A stretch of 64,000 nt of DNA, taken from positions 806,001 to 870,000 of the forward strand of contig CAWCBE010000007.1 of NCBI GenBank assembly GCA_963793825.1, in the 5' to 3' direction. Within the stretch, counting starts at the first letter, position 1; the number at the start of each line of letters is the position of its first letter. The notes under the pieces were generated by a model, which searched no databases, was not told the origin of the DNA, and saw only the letters and a list, made by a program, of their open reading frames with translations. The DNA is from RYN-230 sp963793825. GTDB taxonomy: Bacteria; Actinomycetota; Actinomycetes; Streptosporangiales; Streptosporangiaceae. Positions 8,135 through 16,291 of this stretch are shown here, piece by piece. The position numbers were made by a program, and so were the translations under genes.

Positions 8135-9571
8135 TCAGCGGCCGTGGGCTTGCCAGTGGGCGGCGAACAGGGTTTCCTCGCTGACCGGCCGGGGCTCGAT
8201 GGGGCGGGACACCCAGGTCAGGTTGACGAAGTGGCGGGCGTTCACGTTCTCGGTGGTGATGTTGCCGCCCCATGTCCCGCAGCTCAGGCTGAGCGTGAAC
8301 GGCAGGCCGTTGCGCGGGCTGCCCGCGCCCTCATTGAGGTTCTGGTTGACCAGCACCCGCGCGGTCCGGGTGGCCATCGCGAGCCGCTCCACGTTCGCGT
8401 CCGAGCTGGTGTGGATGCCGCAGGTATGGCCGAGCCCCTGGTAGGCGGTGATCGCATTGACCAGCTCCGCGGCGGCGATGATGTCGCCCTCGTATCTGTA
8501 GACCGCCAGCACCACGGACAACTTCTCACCGCTGAACGGATGGTCTGGCCCGGTGCCCGCCTCCTCGACCAGGAGCATCGGGCAGCCGGTGCCGACCTCG
8601 AAGCCGGCCAGCCCGGCGATGTGCGCCGCGGACTTGGCCACCACCGTGATCGACGGGACCGCCCCGCTGTCCGGCCACATCACCTCGCGCAGCGCGTCCT
8701 TCTGCTGCTGGCCGCACAGGTGCGCGCCCGCCCCGAGCAGCCGCCCGAGCAGCTCGTCGTAGACATCCGCGTGCACGATCAGCGCGTTGTCGGCCAGGCA
8801 GCTGGTGGCGTAGTCGAAGCTCTTGGCCGCGAGGATGGCGGACGCCGCGTCGGCCAGGTCGGCGGTCTCGTCCACCACGTGCACGGCGTTGCCCACCCCG
8901 ACCCCGTAGGCCGGGGTGCCGGAACTGTACGCGGCGCGCACCATGCCCGCCCCGCCGGTGGCCACGACCAGGTCGGCCTGGCGCATCAGCTCCTGGGTCT
9001 TGGCCAGCGACGGCGCGGGCAGCGACTGGACCAGGTCGGCGGGCGCGCCGACCTGCTCGCACGCGGCGCGCATGAACCCGACCACGGCCTCGGTGGCCCC
9101 GGTGGTCCGCGGGTGCGGCGCGCAGATGATGGCGTTCCGGCCCTTGAGCGCGAACAGTGCCTTGACCGGCGGGGTCGCGTCCGGGCCGGTGGTCGGGATC
9201 AGCGCGGCCACCACCCCGACCGGCTTGGCGATCTTGACCAGCCCGGCGTCGGGCTGCTCCTCCACCACGCCGACGGTGCGCAGCCCGGTCATGTCGGCCA
9301 GTACCCCGGTCACCCGCTTGTGGATCTTGGCGACCTTGTCCGCGTAGTTGCCGAAGCCGCCCTCGTCCACGGCCAGCCGGGCCAGTGTCTCGGCATGGTC
9401 CTTGCGCACCACGGCCCAGGCCACCGCGGTGACCAGCTCGTCCACCTGCTCCTGGGTGTAGGGCTCGATGGCGCGGGCCGCGGCGCGGGCCCGGGCCACC
9501 ACCGCCGCGACCTCCCCGGCCTCCGGGCTGGCCTCCGGCTGGGCGTGCTGACTGCTGCTGCGCTGACTCAT
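8135..9571 (-). CDS. Acylating aldehyde dehydrogenase (SauS/EutE-like)
   Basis: A 478-residue member of the CoA-acylating aldehyde dehydrogenase branch, converting an aldehyde with CoA and NAD(P) to acyl-CoA. The catalytic cysteine sits in FDYATSCLADNALIV, and the nucleotide site region reads PTTGPDATPPVKALFALKGRN. EutE, the AdhE N-terminus and sulfoacetaldehyde dehydrogenase SauS are the nearest families I recognise. Sulfoacetaldehyde would fit the sulfonate theme of this locus, but specificity cannot be read from the sequence. I chose ATG 9571; a GTG at 9607 would add 12 residues. It is divergent from the flavoprotein gene at 9754, so the 182-bp gap holds both promoters. Confidence 0.85.
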   Translation of the reverse strand: MSQRSSSQHAQPEASPEAGEVAAVVARARAAARAIEPYTQEQVDELVTAVAWAVVRKDHAETLARLAVDEGGFGNYADKVAKIHKRVTGVLADMTGLRTVGVVEEQPDAGLVKIAKPVGVVAALIPTTGPDATPPVKALFALKGRNAIICAPHPRTTGATEAVVGFMRAACEQVGAPADLVQSLPAPSLAKTQELMRQADLVVATGGAGMVRAAYSSGTPAYGVGVGNAVHVVDETADLADAASAILAAKSFDYATSCLADNALIVHADVYDELLGRLLGAGAHLCGQQQKDALREVMWPDSGAVPSITVVAKSAAHIAGLAGFEVGTGCPMLLVEEAGTGPDHPFSGEKLSVVLAVYRYEGDIIAAAELVNAITAYQGLGHTCGIHTSSDANVERLAMATRTARVLVNQNLNEGAGSPRNGLPFTLSLSCGTWGGNITTENVNARHFVNLTWVSRPIEPRPVSEETLFAAHWQAHGR

Positions 9572-9753
9572 GCCAGCCAGGGTGACTGACCTGGCCGCCG
9601 ATTCCACTGATCTGGCAGGTCGAGCCTGGGCCGGTGGTTTGTCCCGGCAAGACCTGACCGGCGCCGGGGGGCTCCCCGCATGCTCAGACTTGAGCGGCGG
9701 GAAGCACCTGCCGTGTATTCCCGTGCAGGACCACCGGAAGGCGGAGGTGGCAG

Positions 9754-11202
9754 GTGAGCAGGCTCGTGGTGATCGGCGGCGGCGCCGCGGGGATGTCCGC
9801 CGCGTCCGCCGCCCGCCGCGTGGCGCCCCGGCTCGATGTGGTGGTCTGCGAGGCGGGCGGGTTCGCCGCCTACGGCATGTGCGGGATCCCGTACTTCCTG
9901 GACGGCACCGTACAGCGGGCCGAGGACCTGCTCGCCTACCCGCCCAGCGAGTTCCGTGACAAGCGCGGCATCGACCTGCGGCTGCACACCCGGGTCAGCG
10001 CGATCGACCCCGTCACGCACCAGGTGCAGCTGACCGGCGAGGCGGGCAGCGGCCCGCTCCGCTACGACGCGCTCGTGGTGGCCAGCGGCGCCGCGCCGGT
10101 ACGGCCGCCGGTGCCGGGGCTGGACGGCCCGCGGGTCTTCACCATCCGGTCGCTGGACGAGGCCATCGGGCTGCGCCGGCTGCTGGAGAGCGGGACCGTC
10201 CGGCGGGCCATCGTGGTGGGCGCCGGGTACATCGGCCTGGAGGCAGCGGAGGCCCTGGTCGGCGCGGGGGCCGAGGTCGAGGTGGTGGAGGCGCTGCCCC
10301 GGGTACTGGGCAACGTGGACGAGCCGGTCGCTGAGCTGGCCCAGGCCGAGCTGGAGCGGCACACCCGGCTGCGGCTCGGCACCCGGCTGGACGAGCTGCG
10401 GCACAGCCACCGCGACGGGACTGGCCCGCGCACGGTGACCGCGGTGCTGGGCGGCACGGAGGTGGACGCCGACCTGGTGGTGGTGGCGGCCGGGGTGCGC
10501 CCGGCCACCAGCCTGCTGGTCCGGGCGGGCGCGGAGCACCTGCCCGACGGGTCCCTGCTGGTTGACGCGAGCATGCGCACCTCGCTGCCGGACGTGTACG
10601 CGGCCGGCGACTGCGTGGCCCTGCAGCACCTGGTGCTGGGCGGGCCGGCCTGGGTGCCGCTCGGCCCGGCGGCCAACAAGACCGGCCGGGTGGCCGGGAC
10701 CGTGGCAGCCGGCGGCGAGGCGGCCTTCCCCGGCATCGTCGGCACGGCGGTGGTGAAGGTGTTCGACCTCGAGGTGGCCCGCACCGGGCTGACCCTGGCC
10801 GAGGCGCGGGCCGCCGGGCTGGACGCGACCGCTACCGACCTGGTCTCCCGGTCCCGGGCGAAGTACTACCCGGGCGCCCAGCCGCTGCACGTCCGGCTGG
10901 TGCACGCGCCGGACGGCCGGCTGCTCGGCGGCCAGCTGGCCGGCCGGGAGGGCGCAGCGAAACGCATCGACGTGCTGGCCACCGCGCTGTACGCCCGGCT
11001 CACCGTGAGCGACCTGGCCGCGCTGGACCTGAGCTACGCCCCGCCGTTCGCACCGGTCTACGACCCGGTGCTGGCCGCCGCGATCAAGGCCGCGCAGCCC
11101 GCGACCGCGGAGTCCGCGACCGCACGGCCCGCAGCCACGCCGCGCACCGCCACGCAGGCCGCGGCCGGACCGTCCCCGAGCCCCGCCGGAGGAACCCGAT
11201 GA
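9754..11202 (+). CDS. CoA-disulfide-reductase-like flavoprotein (single redox Cys)
   Basis: A 482-residue FAD/NAD(P)H two-dinucleotide-fold oxidoreductase. Features are the FAD motif VIGGGAAGMSAA (residues 6-17), a redox-active C43 in YGMCGIPYF at the position used by CoA-disulfide reductase, the second dinucleotide motif VVGAGYIGLEAAEAL, the FAD-binding VYAAGDC and the dimerisation domain to about residue 445. The last 35 residues are Ala/Thr-rich linker. It lacks the two-cysteine motif of 2-ketopropyl-CoM carboxylase. In a CoM-making cell it could keep CoM or CoA reduced by reducing the disulfide; this is inference. It overlaps the next gene by 4 bp (ATGA). Confidence 0.85.
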   Translation: MSRLVVIGGGAAGMSAASAARRVAPRLDVVVCEAGGFAAYGMCGIPYFLDGTVQRAEDLLAYPPSEFRDKRGIDLRLHTRVSAIDPVTHQVQLTGEAGSGPLRYDALVVASGAAPVRPPVPGLDGPRVFTIRSLDEAIGLRRLLESGTVRRAIVVGAGYIGLEAAEALVGAGAEVEVVEALPRVLGNVDEPVAELAQAELERHTRLRLGTRLDELRHSHRDGTGPRTVTAVLGGTEVDADLVVVAAGVRPATSLLVRAGAEHLPDGSLLVDASMRTSLPDVYAAGDCVALQHLVLGGPAWVPLGPAANKTGRVAGTVAAGGEAAFPGIVGTAVVKVFDLEVARTGLTLAEARAAGLDATATDLVSRSRAKYYPGAQPLHVRLVHAPDGRLLGGQLAGREGAAKRIDVLATALYARLTVSDLAALDLSYAPPFAPVYDPVLAAAIKAAQPATAESATARPAATPRTATQAAAGPSPSPAGGTR

Positions 11203-12113
11203 GCCTGCAGCCCCCGGGAGACAAGCGCGCCAGCCTGGCCGACGCGGTGTCCCTGATCAGCGACGGCGCGATGGTCGCGCTGGGCGGCGGCCTGTCCGCC
11301 CGGCTGCCCATGGCCGCCGTCCGGGAACTGGTCCGGCAGCGCCGGACCGGACTGCACCTGGTCGGGTCGGCGCACAGCATCGACGTGGACCTGCTCATCG
11401 CGGCCGGGGCGGTCCGCCGGTGCGAGGAGAGCTACGTCGGCTTCGAGCAGGACCTCGGGCTGGCCCCGTCCTACCGGCGCGCCGCCGAGGAGGGCACGAT
11501 CGAGGTGGCGGAGAGCTGCTGCGCCACGATCCTGGCCCAGCTGCGGGCGGCCGAGATGGGGGTGCCGTTCCTGCCGGTCCGCGGGGTGCGCGGCTCGGAC
11601 ATCGTCACGCTGCACCCCGAGTACGCGGAGATCACCTGCCCGTTCACCGGGGAGAGGATGGTGGCCGTGCCGCCGCTGCGCCCCGACGTGGCCCTGCTGC
11701 ACGCCCCGTCCGGGGACCGCTACGGCAACCTGCACCTGGAGCAGCCGTACGTGCTGGACGAGCGGTTCGCGTCCGCGTCGCGGATGGTGGTCGCCACCGT
11801 GGACGAGCTGGTCTCCACCGAGCAGGTGACCGCGTCCGGCGTCACCATCCCCGCGCACCTGGTGGCGGCCGTGGCGCACGTCCCGTTCGGGGCGCATCCG
11901 GCGTCCTGCTACCCGCGCTACGCCTACGACCGCAGCCACCTGCGTGAGTACGTGGCGGCGGCCCAGGCCGGCCCGGAGGACCTCGAGAAGTACGTGGCCA
12001 CCTACGTGCGCGGCAGCGAGGAGAGCTACCGGGGCGCGATCGGCGCCGACCGGCTCGCCCAGCTGGCCGCCTGGTCCCGGTCGGCCGGCGCGTGGCAGGA
12101 GATCTTCACATGA
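11199..12113 (+). CDS. CoA-transferase family protein, subunit A
   Basis: A 304-residue subunit resembling glutaconate CoA-transferase A/IpdA, with the GGGLSARLP glycine loop near residue 28 and the fold-conserved HLVGSAHSIDVDLLI and HAPSGDRYGNLHLE blocks. It overlaps the flavoprotein stop and the B-subunit start by 4 bp each, so the operon is tightly coupled. The two-subunit enzyme would move CoA between carboxylic acids, or hydrolyse a ring acyl-CoA as IpdAB does. Given the acylating dehydrogenase next door, transfer from a sulfo- or short-chain acyl-CoA is plausible but unproven. Confidence 0.85.
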   Translation: MSLQPPGDKRASLADAVSLISDGAMVALGGGLSARLPMAAVRELVRQRRTGLHLVGSAHSIDVDLLIAAGAVRRCEESYVGFEQDLGLAPSYRRAAEEGTIEVAESCCATILAQLRAAEMGVPFLPVRGVRGSDIVTLHPEYAEITCPFTGERMVAVPPLRPDVALLHAPSGDRYGNLHLEQPYVLDERFASASRMVVATVDELVSTEQVTASGVTIPAHLVAAVAHVPFGAHPASCYPRYAYDRSHLREYVAAAQAGPEDLEKYVATYVRGSEESYRGAIGADRLAQLAAWSRSAGAWQEIFT

Positions 12114-12937
12114 GCTGGACGATCGACGAATGGTTCGTGGTGGCGCTGGCCCGGACCATCCGGCCGCGGGAGACGGTGTTCCACGGCTTCGGCAGCCCGT
12201 GCGCGCAGGTCGCCATGCACGTGGCGCGGCGGACGCATGCGCGGGACATGGTGCTGGTCGAAGGGGCCATGTACGCGATCAACCCCGATCCCCCGTTCAT
12301 CCCGCCGACCAGCAACGACGCCAGCCTGAGCCGGGGCGCGGCGTACAGCATGCGGTTCGAGGAGTTCTTCGATGCCGCCGTCCGCGGTGACGTGGACCGG
12401 ATGTTCCTGTCCGGCGGCCAGATCGACGGGTACGGCAACACCAACGTGACCGCGATCGGCCCGGCCGGGCGGCCGAAGGTGAAGCTCGGTGGCGGGGGCG
12501 GTGGCTGCAACCTGTCCGCCACCATCGGCCACCTCACGGTGTGGACCACCCGGCACCGGTCGGGCCGGACCCTGGTGGCCGAGTGCGACTTCATCACCGA
12601 CATGGGGCACCGCACCCGGCTGGGCACCCGGGCCGAGCTCGGCTTCACCGGTGGCGGCCCGCAGTGGCTGGTCACCGAGCTGGGCGTGTTCGATTTCTGC
12701 ACCAGCCGGGCCCGGCTGGTGCAGACCTTCCCCGATGTCAGCGTGGCGGAGGTCCGCGCGGCCACGGGCTTCCCGCTGGACGTCGCCGGTGACCTGCGCA
12801 CGGTCGCGCCGCCGTCCGTGTCTGAACTGGCCGCGGTCCGGTCGGTGGACCCGCTCGGTGTGCGCCGGTCCGAGTTCTCCGCCCGCGAGCTGGCCCGGAC
12901 CTTCGAGCAGGGGCACACCCAGGACTGCGCATGCTGA
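12110..12937 (+). CDS. CoA-transferase family protein, subunit B
   Basis: A 275-residue partner of the preceding subunit, translated from the ATG in an ATGA overlap at 12110. The family-typical FHGFGSPCAQVAMHVARR stretch is followed by VLVEGAMY, whose Glu sits where the catalytic glutamate of class I CoA-transferases is expected. A Gly-rich KLGGGGGGCNLS loop and the FITDMGHRT segment are also present. Its stop overlaps the start of the acyl-CoA synthetase by 7 bp. Confidence 0.85.
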   Translation: MSWTIDEWFVVALARTIRPRETVFHGFGSPCAQVAMHVARRTHARDMVLVEGAMYAINPDPPFIPPTSNDASLSRGAAYSMRFEEFFDAAVRGDVDRMFLSGGQIDGYGNTNVTAIGPAGRPKVKLGGGGGGCNLSATIGHLTVWTTRHRSGRTLVAECDFITDMGHRTRLGTRAELGFTGGGPQWLVTELGVFDFCTSRARLVQTFPDVSVAEVRAATGFPLDVAGDLRTVAPPSVSELAAVRSVDPLGVRRSEFSARELARTFEQGHTQDCAC

Positions 12938-15066
12938 GCGCGGGCGACCCGGGCCGCAGCGCTCCCGGCCCCGGCGATGACAGCGGCCTGGCCGCTGTGT
13001 TCGCGCCGCGCCGGATCGCCCTGGTCGGCGCGTCCGACCGGGTCGGCACCGTGGGCCGGCTGCTCTGGGACAACCTGGCTGACTTCCCTGGTGAGGTGCT
13101 GCCGGTCAGCCAGTCCGCCACGGTCGGCGGCCAGGCCGCCTACCCCAGCCTGCGCGATGTCCCCGGCCAGGTGGACCTCGCCATCATCGCGACCCCGGCG
13201 GCCAGCGTGCCGGGCATCCTCCGCGCCGCCGCCGAGGCGAAGGTCACCGCGGCCGTGGTACTCAGCGCGGGGTTCGCGGAGACCGGCCCGGCTGGGTCGG
13301 AACTCCAGGCCGAAGCCGTGGCCGCGGCCCGCGCGGGCGGCGTGCGCATCGTCGGCCCGAACTGCTTCGGGGTGCAGAACGCGGACCTCCCGCTGAACGC
13401 CTCCATCGCGGCGGGCACCCCGCCGGGCGGCGGCGGGGTCAGCATCGTCACCCAGTCCGGGTCCTACGGGATGGCCGTGCACGCGCTCGGCCAGGACGAG
13501 GGGCTGCGCGTGGCCAAGGTGTTCGCGGCGGGGAACAAGGCGGACATCACCGACGCGGAACTGCTCGCCTACCTGCGCCAGGACCCGGAGACCAGGGTCA
13601 TCTGCCTGATCCTGGAGTCGATCACCGACGCCCGCGGGTTCTTCGGTGAGGCCTGCCGGACCACCCCGGTCAAGCCGGTCATCGCGGTCGTCGGCGGCCG
13701 CACTGGCGCCGGGCAGCGGGCCGCGGTCTCGCATACAGCCGCGTTGGCCACCGACGACGCGGTCCGCGACGCCGCGCTGCGCCAGGCCGGCGTAGTCCGG
13801 GTGCGCACCGGCCTGCAGGTCCTCGACGCGGCCCGGGCCTTGTCCGGCCAGCCGGTGCCGCGCGGGCCGCGGGCCGCGGTGATCACCAACTCCGGCGGGA
13901 CCGGGGTGGAACTCACCGACCTGCTGGCCGACGAAGGGCTGGCCGTCCCCGAGCTGGGCCCGGCCCTGCAGGAGAAGCTGCGGGAGCTACTGCCGGCCTA
14001 CGCCAGCGCCGCCAACCCGGTGGACATGACCCCGGCGTGGCACCTGTTCACCACCGTCTATCCGGCGGCGATCGACCTGCTGGCCCGGTCGGGCGAGGTC
14101 AACGTGATCGTGCCGGTGCTGTTGCAGCGCTCCGCGTCCCGGGATGTGGCAGAAGCGGTCCGGGACGCCGTCGGCCGGCTCCGGGCGGATGGGGTTCCCG
14201 TGCCCGTGTACGTCTGCTGGGTGGCGCCGCGCGCTGCCGACCCGCACATGAGCGTGCTTCAGGAAGCGGGCGTGCCGTGCTTCCCGTGGCCGCAGCGCGC
14301 TGCTCAGGCGGTGGGTACGGCGGTTCGGTGTGGGCTCCAGGCCGGTGAGTCCGGGGGGGCCCGGGGGCCGGTGAGTCAGTGGCCGCCTCAACGGCTTCCG
14401 CTGACTCACCGGCATCCCCGGCCGGCCATCCCCCGGGCACGCGGGCTGCTCTCCGCGGAGACTGCACGTGAGCTGCTGGTACAGGCCGGGGTGCCGGTGA
14501 TCGAGACGGTGCGGTGCCACAGTCCCGAGACTGCGGCTGCCGCTGCGGAACGGCTGGGGTATCCCGTGGTGGTGAAGGTTGATCATCCGGAGTTGACGCA
14601 TAAGAGCGATGTGGGCGGGGTGCGGCTGGGGCTGGCTGGCGCGGAGGCCGTCCGGACGGCTTGCGCGGACCTGCTCGGGCTGGCGGACCGGGCGGCGGTG
14701 CTCGTGCAGCGGCAGCATGAGGGGATCGAACTGCTCGTCGGCGGTGCCCGGGATCCGGAGTTCGGGCCGATGGTGGTGGCCGGGTTCGGCGGAGTGCTGG
14801 TGGAGACGCAGCGCGATGTGCAGCTGGCGGTGGCGCCGGTCGATATGGCCTACGCGGTCACGATGCTGCGGGCGCTCCGGGGCGCAGCCATGTTCCGCGG
14901 CCTGCGCGGCGCCCAGCCTACCGACCTCGGCCCGGCCGCGAACGTGATCGCGGCCGTCAGCGAGCTGATGGCCGCCATCCCGGAGATCGCCGAGCTGGAC
15001 CTGAACCCCGTCCTGGTCACCCCGGCCGCCTGCACCGCCGTCGACTGGCGGATCCGGGTCAGCTGA
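12931..15066 (+). CDS. ADP-forming acyl-CoA synthetase (acetate-CoA ligase type)
   Basis: A 711-residue single-chain NDP-forming acyl-CoA synthetase. Order: CoA-binding Rossmann domain (about 15-150), ligase domain with the phospho-histidine loop AAVSHTAAL (H about 268) and NSGGTGVELTDLLADEG, a poorly conserved linker (about 455-505), then an ATP-grasp domain with HPELTHKSDVGGVRLGL. It interconverts acyl-CoA + ADP + Pi with acid + CoA + ATP and could conserve energy from acyl-CoA made by the SauS-like dehydrogenase. In sulfoacetate metabolism, ADP-forming ligases paired with SauS are known. It overlaps the convergent glycosyltransferase gene by 8 bp. Confidence 0.88.
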   Translation: MLSAGDPGRSAPGPGDDSGLAAVFAPRRIALVGASDRVGTVGRLLWDNLADFPGEVLPVSQSATVGGQAAYPSLRDVPGQVDLAIIATPAASVPGILRAAAEAKVTAAVVLSAGFAETGPAGSELQAEAVAAARAGGVRIVGPNCFGVQNADLPLNASIAAGTPPGGGGVSIVTQSGSYGMAVHALGQDEGLRVAKVFAAGNKADITDAELLAYLRQDPETRVICLILESITDARGFFGEACRTTPVKPVIAVVGGRTGAGQRAAVSHTAALATDDAVRDAALRQAGVVRVRTGLQVLDAARALSGQPVPRGPRAAVITNSGGTGVELTDLLADEGLAVPELGPALQEKLRELLPAYASAANPVDMTPAWHLFTTVYPAAIDLLARSGEVNVIVPVLLQRSASRDVAEAVRDAVGRLRADGVPVPVYVCWVAPRAADPHMSVLQEAGVPCFPWPQRAAQAVGTAVRCGLQAGESGGARGPVSQWPPQRLPLTHRHPRPAIPRARGLLSAETARELLVQAGVPVIETVRCHSPETAAAAAERLGYPVVVKVDHPELTHKSDVGGVRLGLAGAEAVRTACADLLGLADRAAVLVQRQHEGIELLVGGARDPEFGPMVVAGFGGVLVETQRDVQLAVAPVDMAYAVTMLRALRGAAMFRGLRGAQPTDLGPAANVIAAVSELMAAIPEIAELDLNPVLVTPAACTAVDWRIRVS
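14368..14412. repeat. 12-bp inverted repeat in the synthetase linker
   Basis: CCGGTGAGTCAG (14368-14379) and CTGACTCACCGG (14401-14412) are perfect inverted copies with a 21-nt spacer. They sit in the codons for the variable linker before the ATP-grasp domain. A related GCCGGTGAGTCCGGG lies 27 bp upstream. This looks like a small palindromic insertion tolerated in a linker. Confidence 0.75.
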
Positions 15067-16288
15067 CGCGTTCAGCCACAGCCGCTGGAAGGTTGACTTC
15101 CACGGTGCTGGTGGGAGCGGCCGTGCGGTGCGGATCCGGGATCCACAGCGTCATCCGGCGGCGAGCGGGCCGGTGCAGCGGCCGGGCCCCCAAGCCGGTG
15201 ACGACGTCCAAGGCGGCGCTGAGTGGCTGACCCGCCGGAAGAGAGCGCAGGTAGGTCTGCCATCCGTGGCGGTCATAGGTGAGTGCCTGCAGGTAATCCA
15301 GGCACAGGCCGGGGGTGATGTACTTCAAGCGCTCGAGGGCCGCCCGGAGCGCGGCTTCCATTCGGATTTTCTTACCCGGCATCTGCTCGGCATAATTGTC
15401 CCGGACATCTTCAAGAACTGATTCGATAAACCGCTTCCGCTTGTCCAGGAACTGGCGCCAGTAGCCGTCATCTGCGTCCAGGACGGGGAGTCCTTCGTCC
15501 AGCCGCCAGAAGGCGCCCTCAGCCAGCACGTCACCGAGCTCCTCAGTCCGCGCACGTTCGGGCGTGGCAAAGGGATCGTATGGTTGCTGCACCACGCGGC
15601 CGGTCTTGGCCAGCGGCTGCAGGCCCTTCTTGGCATTCAGCAGATAAAACCAGTCCTCGTTGTAGATGCTGGGAAAGAACGAGCGGTTCCGTGACGTCCG
15701 GACGACCAGGGCGCCGCCGCCGATAAACGTCTGCTGCGGGCCGCCCGCGGCCCGGTACGCGTGGCAGACGACTGAATTATCGGGAAAGCCCTCATTGGCG
15801 AGGCCTACCGCGTTGTACGTGTCCAGGAGCGCGGATGCCCGGGCGAGGTCGCCTGGATCCGGCACCTCGATGTCGTCGTCGAGGAACGCGATGCGCTCCC
15901 AGCCGAGCAGGCGGCTCAGGACGAGCCCGAGGTTTCGCTTGGCGCTCGTATCGGTCCGCCGGTCGAACCTGGTGCTGGCCAGCAGCCGGGACGTCTCAAG
16001 CTTCGGGAGCCCGAGGCGGGTGTGATCACGGACGTCGATGGCGATCAGGTTGATGTCATCACGCAACCGCCGGGCAATGACTGGCAGGTTGGTCCAGCTC
16101 CGGCTGTGCAGGGTTACCAAGGGGCAATCCAGCCGCGCCGCTATGTCCGCCGCCGCCCTGAGCAAGGTGGGAGTGCGGATGGTCGGCACGATAAGCGCAT
16201 CAACACGTTTCTGTGCTGACGCGTTCTTATGCGTCCATAGCAAGCCCTGGTGCGAGCCGTGATGGTCTGGTGCCTCATCCCCGGCCAC
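15059..16288 (-). CDS. Putative GT-A-type glycosyltransferase
   Basis: A 409-residue protein with a nucleotide-sugar-transferase look: an N-terminal VDALIVPTIRTPTLLRAA strand-turn, then a DxD-type motif FLDDDIEVP near residue 135, a GGGALVVRTSRN segment and a NEDWFYLL acceptor-site-like motif. I do not recognise the exact family. The GTG start at 16288 lies three bases after the stop of the XRE regulator gene, so both are one transcript. Codon use and GC are slightly lower than in the flanking catabolic genes, suggesting separate ancestry. The substrate is unknown. Confidence 0.6.
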   Translation of the reverse strand: MAGDEAPDHHGSHQGLLWTHKNASAQKRVDALIVPTIRTPTLLRAAADIAARLDCPLVTLHSRSWTNLPVIARRLRDDINLIAIDVRDHTRLGLPKLETSRLLASTRFDRRTDTSAKRNLGLVLSRLLGWERIAFLDDDIEVPDPGDLARASALLDTYNAVGLANEGFPDNSVVCHAYRAAGGPQQTFIGGGALVVRTSRNRSFFPSIYNEDWFYLLNAKKGLQPLAKTGRVVQQPYDPFATPERARTEELGDVLAEGAFWRLDEGLPVLDADDGYWRQFLDKRKRFIESVLEDVRDNYAEQMPGKKIRMEAALRAALERLKYITPGLCLDYLQALTYDRHGWQTYLRSLPAGQPLSAALDVVTGLGARPLHRPARRRMTLWIPDPHRTAAPTSTVEVNLPAAVAERVS

Positions 16289-16291
16289 GGC

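Noticed and set aside
8144..9589. Long plus-strand open frame over the aldehyde dehydrogenase
   Set aside because: His/Gly/Arg-rich, no family features; the minus strand encodes a full acylating aldehyde dehydrogenase with its catalytic cysteine.
9754..11202. Flavoprotein as 2-ketopropyl-CoM oxidoreductase/carboxylase
   Set aside because: That enzyme needs a redox-active cysteine pair (C-x4-C). Only C43 is present in the CoA-disulfide reductase position.
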